Part shown: positions 39,385 through 47,334 of the stretch, piece by piece
Layout: each line of letters opens with the position of its first letter
How positions within the stretch are numbered: position 1 is the first letter of the stretch
NCBI GenBank assembly: GCA_020025715.1
Contig: JAHHRQ010000001.1
Location: 14,638-78,637, forward strand
Source: Oscillospiraceae bacterium
GTDB lineage: Bacteria; Bacillota; Clostridia; Oscillospirales; Oscillospiraceae
Direction of reading: 5' to 3'
Length of the DNA stretch: 64,000 nt
Position numbers and translations under genes: made by a program
The notes under the pieces: generated by a model
What the model saw: only the letters and a program-made list of their open reading frames with translations
Databases searched by the model: none
Told to the model about the DNA's origin: nothing

Positions 39385-39855
39385 TTATTCGGGAAGTTTA
39401 CAGACGTCTATCCATTCCAGAGCTTTGGAATACTTAAAAAGCTCGTCTAAATTAAGCTCAATAGCACTGCTTGCACTTCCGACAGCAGGAAACACCGTTT
39501 TAAACCGTTTAAGGCTTTCATCCAGATAAACCGGAATTCCATCGTTTATACCGAATGGACAGACACCGCCTACCGGATGACCGACCATTTCCAGAACTTC
39601 ATCTGCACTGAGCATTTTTGCTTTCAGGTGGAATTTATCCTTGTACTTCCTGTTGTCTATTCTGGCATCACCGGCGGCAAGAATAAGCATACAGCCTTCA
39701 TTTGTTTTAAATGAAAGAGTTTTTGCAATCCGTGCGCCCTCAACGCCCAGAGCCTTTGCGGCAAGGTCAACAGTAGCAGAGGAAACATCAAATTCCATTA
39801 CTCTGTCTTCCATGCCCAAAGCGCGGAAATAGGCACGTCCTTTTTCGATTGACAT
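39385..39855 (-). CDS. YbaK/EbsC-superfamily tRNA-editing-like protein
   Basis: A 156-residue protein of the YbaK/ProX editing superfamily, distinct from the ybaK gene near 4.1 kb. Visible are ARIAKTLSFKTN with the conserved lysine, LAAGDARIDNRKYKDKF, and HPVGGVCPFGINDGIPVYLD. It may deacylate mis-charged tRNA(Pro) or act as a free-standing editing domain. It is the last gene of a minus-strand operon, 23 bases after a LemA-like gene. Confidence 0.82.
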   Translation of the reverse strand: MSIEKGRAYFRALGMEDRVMEFDVSSATVDLAAKALGVEGARIAKTLSFKTNEGCMLILAAGDARIDNRKYKDKFHLKAKMLSADEVLEMVGHPVGGVCPFGINDGIPVYLDESLKRFKTVFPAVGSASSAIELNLDELFKYSKALEWIDVCKLPE

Positions 39856-39878
39856 TGATTGAACCTCTTTTTCAGCTT

Positions 39879-40439
39879 TTACATGAAATATTCAGGTAAG
39901 TGCACGTTTGCAAAAGGAGCAAGGAAGCTTACAGGGAAACGGTCATAGTTACGGAGAAATTCCCGGACACTTTCGTTATAGCCGGAAGTATCAATGGCTA
40001 ATGACTCGTTTGTAATAATGTTGGTGTAGTTATTGAGGGCTTCTATCTGCTCTGCGGTCAGCTCCTTGTCTTTCAGACGGCTCTGCATATCCTTTTCTTC
40101 CTTTACAAGGTCGGTAAAGCTATAGTATATGTGGCTCATCATATCATATGAGTAGTTGAAAGACATAGTGAGATTCTCAATGGCGTAATCCAAATGAGCA
40201 GTATCAATATTATATGCCTTGGCAATGTCGGATACACCCTCAGAAGCGCCGATGATCTTTCTCAGATGAGAAGCACAGCTTTCCTGCACCTCGCCGTTAT
40301 AATATACGCCGTCGTAAAATCCGTTTATTACATCCTTACATTTACCGCCGAACCTGATGTTAAATGACAGCAGAGTTGCAACTAAAACGATAATAACAGT
40401 TAAAAGGACGGCTACACCTTTTTTTCTGAAAAAACTCAT
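39879..40439 (-). CDS. LemA-like membrane-anchored helical protein
   Basis: A 186-residue protein with one N-terminal transmembrane helix (about residues 8-27) and a helical outer or inner domain. The C-terminal YNESVREFLRNYDRFPVSFLAPF resembles the LemA pattern of a tyrosine/asparagine helix followed by a hydrophobic turn, but the first half is divergent. Placement four bases after telA also fits, since LemA-like, TelA and XpaC proteins often cluster. Function in the family is unclear, probably envelope-stress related. Confidence 0.6.
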   Translation of the reverse strand: MSFFRKKGVAVLLTVIIVLVATLLSFNIRFGGKCKDVINGFYDGVYYNGEVQESCASHLRKIIGASEGVSDIAKAYNIDTAHLDYAIENLTMSFNYSYDMMSHIYYSFTDLVKEEKDMQSRLKDKELTAEQIEALNNYTNIITNESLAIDTSGYNESVREFLRNYDRFPVSFLAPFANVHLPEYFM

Positions 40440-40442
40440 TTA

Positions 40443-41597
40443 TCAGCCCTTCATTTCCAGCAATTTCTGCTTGAGTTCGCCCTCTATGCGGCCAAGCTCT
40501 TCCTCAGCCTGTGCGCGGCGGGCTCTGCCGTCGTTCTGAATCTGTCTGACTTCATCCAAAGCGGAAATAAGTTCGGCATTGGTTTTCTTAAGGGTTTCAA
40601 GATCAACTATGCCGCGCTCTGCTTCCTTGGCAATATTTACGCTGCCCTGATGCAGAGTCTGAGCGTTCTTTGTAAGAAGCTCATTTGTAACATTGGTTAC
40701 TTCTCTCTGAGCCCTCATTGCCTGCTCGGAGTGGGACAATGAAAGAGCCATGACCATCTGGTTTTTCCAGAGGGGAATTGTATTTACAATAGAAGAACGA
40801 ATTTTCTCTGCCATCAGAGTGTCGTTGTTCTGAACCATGCGAATCTGAGGAGCCATCTGAATGGAAATGGTACGGGTAAGCTCCAGATCGTGCAGCTTCT
40901 TTTCAAAGCGGCCTATCATGTTCGCAAAGTCATTTGCAGCCTGAGCGTCCTCGGGCAGACCGGATTCATTAGCCTTTCTGATGTATTCGGGCAGTTCAAC
41001 ATTGCGCAGCTGCTCAATCTTCATTTTACCGGCCAGAATATACATGGTAAGCTCTTTGGTGTATTCCTGGTTTTTCTCATACATGGAGTCCATCATGCTG
41101 ATGTCCTTCATAAGAGTGATTTCGTGCTTTTCAAGAGACTCAACAATTTTATCTACGTTGACCTCAGCCTTTGAATACTGAGCTTTCATTTCAGCAAGAT
41201 TCTTTCTTGTCTTTTTGAAAAGACCGAGAAAACCCTTTTTCTCCTCCTGATCGAAATCAAGACCCTGAAGCTCGATAACAAGGTCGCTGAGCTCATTGCC
41301 TACTTCGCCCAGATCCTTGGTGCGGACAGAGCTTAAAGCAGCGTCTGAGAATGCGGAAATGTTCTTCTGTGCTGCGCTGCCGTAGTTCATAACCTGCTCG
41401 GTATTGAGAATGTCGATTTTCTCGGAGAAGTCCTTAACGGCTGCCTGTTCTGCGGGAGAGAGTTTGCTCAGTTCCGGTCTCTCAATGGGAACTTCTTTTT
41501 TTACTTCTTCTTCAACGGGGGCTTCCTGAACTGCTGCCTCCTGGGCGGCATTAGGCTCAAGGGTGAGGAAAGGGATGCTGCTTTTTTCTTCGTTCAT
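40443..41597 (-). CDS. telA: TelA-family (toxic anion resistance) protein
   Basis: A 384-residue largely helical cytoplasmic protein. The N-terminal acidic tail is followed by coiled-coil helices with TelA signatures: KTRKNLAEMKAQYSKAEVNV, YEKNQEYTKELTMYILAGKM and MVQNNDTLMAEKIRSSIVNT with IPLWKNQMVMALSL. Members affect tellurite, bacteriocin and antibiotic tolerance, but no enzyme activity is known. The start overlaps the xpaC stop by four bases, preserving the XpaC-TelA pair. Confidence 0.9.
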   Translation of the reverse strand: MNEEKSSIPFLTLEPNAAQEAAVQEAPVEEEVKKEVPIERPELSKLSPAEQAAVKDFSEKIDILNTEQVMNYGSAAQKNISAFSDAALSSVRTKDLGEVGNELSDLVIELQGLDFDQEEKKGFLGLFKKTRKNLAEMKAQYSKAEVNVDKIVESLEKHEITLMKDISMMDSMYEKNQEYTKELTMYILAGKMKIEQLRNVELPEYIRKANESGLPEDAQAANDFANMIGRFEKKLHDLELTRTISIQMAPQIRMVQNNDTLMAEKIRSSIVNTIPLWKNQMVMALSLSHSEQAMRAQREVTNVTNELLTKNAQTLHQGSVNIAKEAERGIVDLETLKKTNAELISALDEVRQIQNDGRARRAQAEEELGRIEGELKQKLLEMKG

Positions 41598-42316
41598 GTT
41601 GTCTGTCCTTTCTGTTGCTGTACATCAAAGTCTTTCTCGCCTGTGAGTCCTTCTCTGGCCAGCATAGTATTCATAACTTTAATATCGGTTTCTATATCAA
41701 GTGCCTGATTTGCAAACAGAGAATCCAGCCGTCTCTGGAAGGCTGCGATAGCTTCATCCAGCATGTCGGTGATGTTTTTCATGCTCTTATCCAGATTTTC
41801 ACCCTGTATGCCCTGGGCGCTCATTCGGTCGTATGTATTAAGAAGCTTGATTGTAGTAGGGAGATAATAATTCATAAACTTCTTAATCTGAGGAATATCA
41901 GAGGGGTCTTCAATAGCGTCCTGAGTTATTTTGTCAGTAATACGCATTATTTCATTTATTTTTGATCTGATTTCAGGGTTTTCAATGGTGGAATAAAGTC
42001 TGCCCATTTCGCTTAAAGCACGGTTGCCCTCTTCCAGAATGGGGTCAACCTCAGGACCGTAGCTCTTTTTCTCTACTTTTTCAACGGTGGAGCGGGTTTC
42101 CTCGGCGGCAGGCGCGGGATTTGCAGCGGCAGCGGCTTTCTTAGCCTTCCTGCGGGAAATTGCAGCAGCTATTGCAGCAGCGCCGGCGCTTACACCTAAG
42201 GTGCACAGAAGTCCCCAGACTCTGTGAGGCGGAAATATGAAGGATGATATTACCCATGTGATTGCAAAGGTGTAAAAGGGCGCCACACCCGAATTTTCTT
42301 TATTTGTTCTTGACAA
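41594..42316 (-). CDS. xpaC: XpaC-family protein
   Basis: A 240-residue protein named after the X-phosphate hydrolysis phenotype. The N-terminus has two hydrophobic segments (about residues 12-45) and then a basic alanine-rich linker; the rest is helical, with PILEEGNRALSEMGRLYSTI and MNYYLPTTIKLLNTYDRM typical of XpaC. The TTG at 42316 is chosen because it lies eight bases after GGAGG; another TTG at 42331 overlaps that site and cannot use it. It heads the minus-strand operon with its own sigma-A promoter. Confidence 0.82.
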   Translation of the reverse strand: MSRTNKENSGVAPFYTFAITWVISSFIFPPHRVWGLLCTLGVSAGAAAIAAAISRRKAKKAAAAANPAPAAEETRSTVEKVEKKSYGPEVDPILEEGNRALSEMGRLYSTIENPEIRSKINEIMRITDKITQDAIEDPSDIPQIKKFMNYYLPTTIKLLNTYDRMSAQGIQGENLDKSMKNITDMLDEAIAAFQRRLDSLFANQALDIETDIKVMNTMLAREGLTGEKDFDVQQQKGQTT

Positions 42317-42349
42317 GGCCTGTTCCTCCAAATATAATTTTACAGGGTT

Positions 42350-42378
42350 ATTTTATATCTAAATAATGTTGCCGTCAA
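42350..42378 (-). promoter_or_regulatory. Promoter of the xpaC-telA operon
   Basis: On the minus strand TTGACG (42378-42373), 17 bases, TAAAAT (42355-42350). Confidence 0.7.
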
Positions 42379-42383
42379 GAGTC

Positions 42384-42413
42384 TTGCAAATCAATTATGT
42401 TTTGTAGTATAAT
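42384..42413 (+). promoter_or_regulatory. Promoter of rpe
   Basis: TTGCAA (42384-42389), 18 bases, TATAAT (42408-42413). Its -35 box lies only five bases from that of the divergent xpaC promoter. Confidence 0.6.
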
Positions 42414-42454
42414 AAAAATGAAATATAGTTTCCAACCTTGAGAGGAGATACACC

Positions 42455-43108
42455 ATGGTCAAAATAGCACCTTCAATTTTATCAGCAGATTTTGCCAATT
42501 TGGGCAGTGAAATAGAGGAAATTAAGAATGCCGGAGCTGATTATGTGCATTTCGACGTTATGGACGGAGCCTTTGTTCCCAATATCTCCATCGGTATTCC
42601 CGTGCTCAAATCTGTACGCAAAAGCACAGACATGTTTATAGATGTACATCTCATGATTGAAAAGCCTGTGAGATATGTTAAGCAGTTCTGCTCCGCAGGA
42701 GCTGATCTTGTAAACTTCCACGTTGAGGCAGACAGTGAGGAAAACATCAAAGAGGCAATTTCCATTGCAAAATCCATGGGCAAAAAGACCGGCGTTACCC
42801 TTAAACCCGGCACCCCTGCGGAGGCGGTTATGCCTTTCCTGCCTCTGGTTGATCTGGTGCTTATTATGACGGTTGAACCCGGCTTCGGCGGACAGTCCTT
42901 CATGCATGATCAGCTTCCTAAAATGGAGGCTGTGAGAAAGATGATAGACGAGGTTAATCCTGCCTGCGAGCTTGAGGTAGACGGCGGCGTTGATGCAAAT
43001 ACAGCCCCATTATGCAAAAAATCCGGTGCAGATGTACTTGTTGCCGGAAGTGCCGTATTCGGCAAGGCAGACAGAGCTGCTGCCATTAAGGCTATAAAAG
43101 AAGCTTAA
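42455..43108 (+). CDS. rpe: Ribulose-phosphate 3-epimerase
   Basis: A 217-residue TIM-barrel enzyme of the pentose phosphate pathway that interconverts ribulose 5-phosphate and xylulose 5-phosphate. Motifs are IAPSILSADFANLG, VHFDVMDGAFVPNIS, VDVHLMIEKP-like DVHLMIEKPVRY, MTVEPGFGGQSF and ELEVDGGVDANTAP. The ribosome site is GAGAGGAG. It is followed by recR 24 bases later. Confidence 0.95.
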   Translation: MVKIAPSILSADFANLGSEIEEIKNAGADYVHFDVMDGAFVPNISIGIPVLKSVRKSTDMFIDVHLMIEKPVRYVKQFCSAGADLVNFHVEADSEENIKEAISIAKSMGKKTGVTLKPGTPAEAVMPFLPLVDLVLIMTVEPGFGGQSFMHDQLPKMEAVRKMIDEVNPACELEVDGGVDANTAPLCKKSGADVLVAGSAVFGKADRAAAIKAIKEA

Positions 43109-43132
43109 TAAATATAATCTACGGAGTTTAGT

Positions 43133-43732
43133 ATGTCCTTTTTTCCTGCTACCCTTGAAAACCTTATAGATAAATTTGCGTCCCTGCCCGGTATCGGCAG
43201 GAAAAGTGCCCAGCGCCTTGCGTTTTATCTTCTCTCTTTGCCTGATAGTGAAGCTCAGGCTTTCGCAGACGCCGTTGTGGCGGCGAAAACAAATGTCCAT
43301 TGCTGCAAGATCTGCCAGAACCTTACCGAGGGGGAAGTCTGCTCTATTTGCAGCAGCGACAGACGGGACAGATCTACAATTTGCGTAGTTTCCGAGCCCA
43401 GAGATGTGCTGAGCATTGAACGGGGACATGAGTATAACGGCCTTTATCATGTGCTTCACGGTGTTCTTTCACCTATGAGCCATGTAGGCCCTGATGATAT
43501 ACGGATAAAAGAACTTTTGCAGCGCGTAGCAGACGACGAGGTTGAGGAGGTCATTATGGCCACAAACCCCGACACTGAGGGTGAAGCTACCGCAATGTAC
43601 ATTTCCAGACTCCTTAAGCCCTTTAATATCAGGGTCACTCGCCTTGCCTACGGAATTCCGGTAGGCTCTAACCTTGAGTTTGCGGATGATGCTACCCTGA
43701 ACAGAGCTATCGAGGGCAGAACAGAAATGTAA
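43133..43732 (+). CDS. recR: Recombination mediator protein RecR
   Basis: A 199-residue DNA-binding protein that works with RecF and RecO in RecA loading. The N-terminal helix-hairpin-helix (LPGIGRKSAQRLAFYLL), the C4 zinc finger (CCKICQNLTEGEVCSIC) and the Toprim domain (CVVSEPRDVLSIE, ATNPDTEGEATAMY) are all present. Length is typical. No dnaX or ybaB, its frequent neighbours, is seen here. Confidence 0.95.
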   Translation: MSFFPATLENLIDKFASLPGIGRKSAQRLAFYLLSLPDSEAQAFADAVVAAKTNVHCCKICQNLTEGEVCSICSSDRRDRSTICVVSEPRDVLSIERGHEYNGLYHVLHGVLSPMSHVGPDDIRIKELLQRVADDEVEEVIMATNPDTEGEATAMYISRLLKPFNIRVTRLAYGIPVGSNLEFADDATLNRAIEGRTEM

Positions 43733-43810
43733 TTTCCCCATTTGGGATCAATTTCCTGTGTTTTAAATTGGTTTAAAATTGCATTCAACGGTTAAACTTT
43801 CCATATACAT

Positions 43811-43838
43811 TTCCGCCTTTAGCATGCGGAATTTTATT
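43811..43838 (+). terminator. Weak terminator after recR
   Basis: TTCCGC (43811-43816) pairs with GCGGAA (43826-43831), followed by TTTTATT. The rest of the 214-base gap (43733-43946) holds a possible hairpin GCGCAC/GTGTGC around 43840-43880 and no gene. Confidence 0.5.
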
Positions 43839-43946
43839 GCGCACTTGAGCCTCTTACAGCGGGGGCAGTTTTGGTGTGCTTAAATTCGGATTTTACCCGT
43901 GCAGGGTGTACATACAGGAATTTTATTATATAAGATTGGAGTAAAG

Positions 43947-45605
43947 ATGATATCTAAGTTGAAAATCATTCCCCTTGGCGGTTTAGGGGAAATCGGCAAA
44001 AACATGACCGCCATAGAGTACGGCAGCGACATTATTGTGATAGATTGCGGTATGGGCTTTCCTGATGAGGATATGTACGGTATAGACATTGTTCTGCCCG
44101 ACATTACCTATCTCAAAAATAACGCATCCCGTATTCGCGGCATTATTCTTACCCACGGTCACGAGGACCATATCGGTGCCGTGCCATATGTGCTTAAAGA
44201 GATTGACGTTCCCATTTACACTCTGCCTCTTACAGCAGCACTGGTAGAGCTTAAACTTGAGGAGCATGACCTTCTTTATAACACTCAGATATTTACAAAG
44301 AAAGTTGGCTCTGTTTTCAGACTGGGCTGCTTTACTATTGAATTTATCCACGTTAACCACAGTATTCCCGATGCTGTGGCTCTGGCAATTAAGACACCTC
44401 TTGGTACAATCATCCACACCGGTGACTTTAAGATTGACGTTACACCTATTTCCGGCGGCATGACTGATCTTGCACGTCTGGGACAGCTGGGCAATGAAGG
44501 TGTTCTTGCCCTTATGAGTGACTCCACCAACACCGAAAAGCCCGGTCATTCCGACTCTGAGCGCAAGGTAGGGGAGAGCTTTGACAAGCTCTTTATGGGC
44601 TGCGACAAGCGTATTATTATTACTACTTTTGCATCCAACGTCCACAGACTCCAGCAGATTATAAATGTTGCGGCTAAATACAAGCGTAAAGTGGGCATTA
44701 CCGGACGCAGCATGGAAAATGTTATTCGTGTTGCTATGGTTCTGGGATATATGGATATTCCCGACAATGTGCTCATGGACATTGAAAAGCTCAATAAGCT
44801 GCCTAAAAATCAGGTAGTTATTATTTCTACCGGCAGTCAGGGCGAAAGCATGTCCGCTCTTTACAGAATGGCTTTCTCTGAGCATAAGCAGATTAAGGTT
44901 GACGCAGGCGACAGAGTTATAATTTCCGCATCCGCAATTCCCGGAAACGAAAATATGATAAGCCGCGTTATTGATGAGCTGTTCCACAAGGGAGCAGAGG
45001 TCATATATGATAAGCATACTGACCTCCACGTGTCCGGCCACGCATCTCAGGAAGAACAGAAGATGATGCTGGGCCTTGTTAAGCCCAAATACTTCATTCC
45101 TGTTCACGGTGAGCACAGAATGCTTGTAAAGCATGGTGAGCTTGGTAAGCTCATGGGCGTACAGCCTAAAAATGTGGTTATCGCAGAAAACGGCAAAGTA
45201 ATTGAAATTACAAAGAAGAGCATTAAATGCACTGAAACCGTCCCCTCCGGAGCTGTGCTGGTTGACGGCAGCGGCGTTGGCGAAGTGGGCAGCGTTGTTC
45301 TGCGCGACAGACATAAGCTTGCCGAGGACGGTATGGTAGTTATTGTCATGCCTTATTCATCTGATGACCACACTCTTATCGGTTCTCCCGAAATCGTCAC
45401 CCGCGGCTTTATTTACGTTAAAGAAGCTGAGGAGCTTATGGAAGAACTTAAGAGAGTTACTCTTGAATCTGTTGACGCCTGCAAGGCTCAGCATATAAAC
45501 GACTGGACAGGAATTAAAGCAAAGGTTAAAAACAATATATCCGGCTACCTTTATAAGACTACCGGCAGAAATCCCATGATCCTGCCTGTCATCTGCGAGA
45601 TATGA
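43947..45605 (+). CDS. rnjA: Ribonuclease J
   Basis: A 552-residue metallo-beta-lactamase/beta-CASP nuclease with 5'-3' exo- and endonuclease activity, central to mRNA decay and rRNA processing. The zinc site is LTHGHEDHIGA near residue 69, with further motifs IHTGDFKID, SDSTNTEKPGHSDSE and VHGEHRMLVKHGEL. The ATG at 43947 follows TTGGAG and begins ISKLKIIPLGGLGEIGKNM; the in-frame extension upstream is not conserved. Paralog identity (J1 or J2) cannot be assigned by eye. Confidence 0.93.
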   Translation: MISKLKIIPLGGLGEIGKNMTAIEYGSDIIVIDCGMGFPDEDMYGIDIVLPDITYLKNNASRIRGIILTHGHEDHIGAVPYVLKEIDVPIYTLPLTAALVELKLEEHDLLYNTQIFTKKVGSVFRLGCFTIEFIHVNHSIPDAVALAIKTPLGTIIHTGDFKIDVTPISGGMTDLARLGQLGNEGVLALMSDSTNTEKPGHSDSERKVGESFDKLFMGCDKRIIITTFASNVHRLQQIINVAAKYKRKVGITGRSMENVIRVAMVLGYMDIPDNVLMDIEKLNKLPKNQVVIISTGSQGESMSALYRMAFSEHKQIKVDAGDRVIISASAIPGNENMISRVIDELFHKGAEVIYDKHTDLHVSGHASQEEQKMMLGLVKPKYFIPVHGEHRMLVKHGELGKLMGVQPKNVVIAENGKVIEITKKSIKCTETVPSGAVLVDGSGVGEVGSVVLRDRHKLAEDGMVVIVMPYSSDDHTLIGSPEIVTRGFIYVKEAEELMEELKRVTLESVDACKAQHINDWTGIKAKVKNNISGYLYKTTGRNPMILPVICEI

Positions 45606-45934
45606 ATATACAGATATTCGGAAAAGCCAAGTGCTTTGATACCAAAAAGGCGGAGCGCTATTTTAAAGAACGGCGCATAAAATATCAGTTTGTAGATGTG
45701 ATCAAGTTCGGCATGAGCAGGGGAGAACTCCAGTCCGTAAAAAATGCTGTGGGCCTTGATAATATGGTGAACACAGAGGATGAGGACTACCCCATTTATA
45801 AATATCTTGCCTCAAATGAGGATAAGCTTCAAAAGCTTTTTGAGGTGCCGTATCTTATAAAAACACCTATCGTGAGAAACGGAAAACAGGCTACCGTGGG
45901 CTATTGCCCTGAGGTCTGGAAAAACTGGGAATAA
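45602..45934 (+). CDS. ArsC/Spx-superfamily protein
   Basis: A 110-residue thioredoxin-like protein of the ArsC family. The N-terminal motif GKAKCFDTKKAERYFKE carries a single cysteine in place of the CXXC of Spx. The C-terminal TPIVRNGKQATVGYCPEVW matches the glutaredoxin-like arsenate reductase tail. True arsenate reduction is not shown; many members are uncharacterised. Its start overlaps the rnj stop (ATGA), so it is co-translated with RNase J. Confidence 0.85.
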   Translation: MNIQIFGKAKCFDTKKAERYFKERRIKYQFVDVIKFGMSRGELQSVKNAVGLDNMVNTEDEDYPIYKYLASNEDKLQKLFEVPYLIKTPIVRNGKQATVGYCPEVWKNWE

Positions 45935-45935
45935 A

Positions 45936-45967
45936 AAATTGTACCCTTTATGGGTACAATTTTTTTA
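45936..45967 (+). terminator. Rho-independent terminator
   Basis: AAATTGTACCC (45936-45946) pairs with GGGTACAATTT (45952-45962) and continues into a T-run. Confidence 0.88.
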
Positions 45968-46012
45968 TATGAAGCTCAACTATCGGTTTAAAAATTCTAA
46001 ACTGTTGCGTTA

Positions 46013-46041
46013 TTACAATATCTTTTCCTCAAAGCTATAAT
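46013..46041 (+). promoter_or_regulatory. Promoter of the XRE-TPR regulator
   Basis: TTACAA (46013-46018), 17 bases, TATAAT (46036-46041). Confidence 0.55.
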
Positions 46042-46070
46042 TAAGACACCAAGAAAAAGGAGGAAAAAAC

Positions 46071-46874
46071 ATGGAAATCAAACTTGGAAAGAAAATCAGA
46101 AACCTGAGAAAAGAGAAAAATATATCTCAGGAGGTTCTGGCAGAGGCACTGGGCATCAGCTTTCAGGCTGTCAGCAAATGGGAAAACGAAAGTGCCATGC
46201 CGGATGTAGCTCTCATTCCAGCCATCGCTTCATACTTCGGCGTTTCCACTGATGAACTTTTCGATTACAATGTTCTGGAAACAGAGAGAAAAGTCATGGA
46301 AATAGTGGATGAGGCCGCAAAGTGCCGGGATGAAGAGCCGGAAAGAGCAGAAAAAATTCTCAGAGCGGGATTAAAACAGTTCCCCGGCAATGGGATATTA
46401 CTCAATAATCTGCTCTATACTATGCGCTCACCTGAACGAAGCGAGGAAGTCATCACTCTATGCAAAGCCCTTATTGATAATTACGAAGGCTATGCCATTG
46501 ACGAGGAAATACGCTGCGACGCCATAAGAATTCTGGCTGAAACCTATGCTCAGATGGGACAGAAGAAGGCCGCGGAGGAAAGCCTTGAAAAGCTGCCGGA
46601 GATTTATTTTACAAAGCTGGGAAAAACAGCAGAGCTGCTGGACGGCGAAAAATCCCTGAATGCGGCGCAGTCTCAGCTTTGGCTCAGTTCAAATGAAACC
46701 CTGAAAATGCTTAAAATTATAAGCAATTACTGGGCGGAAAAAGGCGAGGAGGAAAAGGGAGACAAATACATCCGCATTGCAAAAGGCATAGTTGAGGTTT
46801 TTAAAAGAGAGGAACCTGATTTTGAGAGTAATGATTACTATGCTCTGATGCGTGAAACAGCGGAGAATATATAA
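46071..46874 (+). CDS. XRE-family regulator with C-terminal helical (TPR-like) domain
   Basis: A 267-residue protein. Residues 5-60 form a Cro/C1-type helix-turn-helix (LRKEKNISQEVLAEALGIS, then AVSKWENESAMPD and STDELFDYN). The rest is helical with TPR-like repeats, as in many Clostridial one-component regulators. An AGGAGG site precedes the ATG. It is monocistronic with its own promoter. The ligand and target are unknown, and no operator palindrome stands out. Confidence 0.85.
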   Translation: MEIKLGKKIRNLRKEKNISQEVLAEALGISFQAVSKWENESAMPDVALIPAIASYFGVSTDELFDYNVLETERKVMEIVDEAAKCRDEEPERAEKILRAGLKQFPGNGILLNNLLYTMRSPERSEEVITLCKALIDNYEGYAIDEEIRCDAIRILAETYAQMGQKKAAEESLEKLPEIYFTKLGKTAELLDGEKSLNAAQSQLWLSSNETLKMLKIISNYWAEKGEEEKGDKYIRIAKGIVEVFKREEPDFESNDYYALMRETAENI

Positions 46875-46912
46875 AAAATCCCCCATACCGTTGGGTATGG
46901 GGGTAAATTTAT
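46873..46912 (-). terminator. Terminator of secG (minus strand)
   Basis: CCCCCATACC (46880-46889) pairs with GGTATGGGGG (46894-46903). On the minus strand the stem is followed by six T; on the plus strand it may also slow read-through from the XRE gene. Confidence 0.8.
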
Positions 46913-46919
46913 AAAAATG

Positions 46920-47156
46920 TTAAATCAGGTTCAGAACGAGAGTCAGCACAACGAAAGCCAGTGCGAACCACTTAGTAGCCTTTGCAAGCTTTGCATCCAG
47001 AGACTTAGCCTTGCTCTTAGAGAGGAAGGTGTCTGCGCCGCCGGCGATAGCACCGGAAAGACCTGCACTCTTACCGCTCTGCATTAAAACGATAACCAGA
47101 ACAGCAAGACCGGATAAGACCTGAAGAACAGTGAAAACAATAGTAAGTGGAGACAT
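46920..47156 (-). CDS. secG: Preprotein translocase subunit SecG
   Basis: A 78-residue two-helix protein of the SecYEG channel. Visible are VLQVLSGLAVLVIVLMQSGK, the glycine-rich cytosolic loop GLSGAIAGGADTFLSKSK and the second helix FALAFVVLTLVLNLI. It has its own promoter on the minus strand and a strong terminator. It lies alone; rnr and smpB, frequent partners, are not in the window. Confidence 0.95.
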   Translation of the reverse strand: MSPLTIVFTVLQVLSGLAVLVIVLMQSGKSAGLSGAIAGGADTFLSKSKAKSLDAKLAKATKWFALAFVVLTLVLNLI

Positions 47157-47205
47157 TTATTTCAATCCTTTCGATTATATACACTTTCACTTTTGTAGCC
47201 TTTGA

Positions 47206-47234
47206 AGTATAACACATGCAGGAACTTATTTCAA
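47206..47234 (-). promoter_or_regulatory. Promoter of secG
   Basis: On the minus strand TTGAAA (47234-47229), 17 bases, TATACT (47211-47206). Confidence 0.65.
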
Positions 47235-47273
47235 GTGCTTTTTTGAAGAAATTACTCTATAATGTGAAAGCGC

Positions 47274-47302
47274 TTGACATAAAACGCTATTTCGGCTAAT
47301 AT
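47274..47302 (+). promoter_or_regulatory. Promoter of the pyridoxamine kinase gene
   Basis: TTGACA (47274-47279), 17 bases, TAATAT (47297-47302). Confidence 0.7.
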
Positions 47303-47334
47303 TTAGATTTGAAAGTTCGATTAAGGAGAAGATC

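Noticed and set aside
43983..45314. A 443-codon open frame on the minus strand
   Set aside because: Antisense to RNase J, no recognisable domain and no ribosome site. It is a shadow of codon bias.
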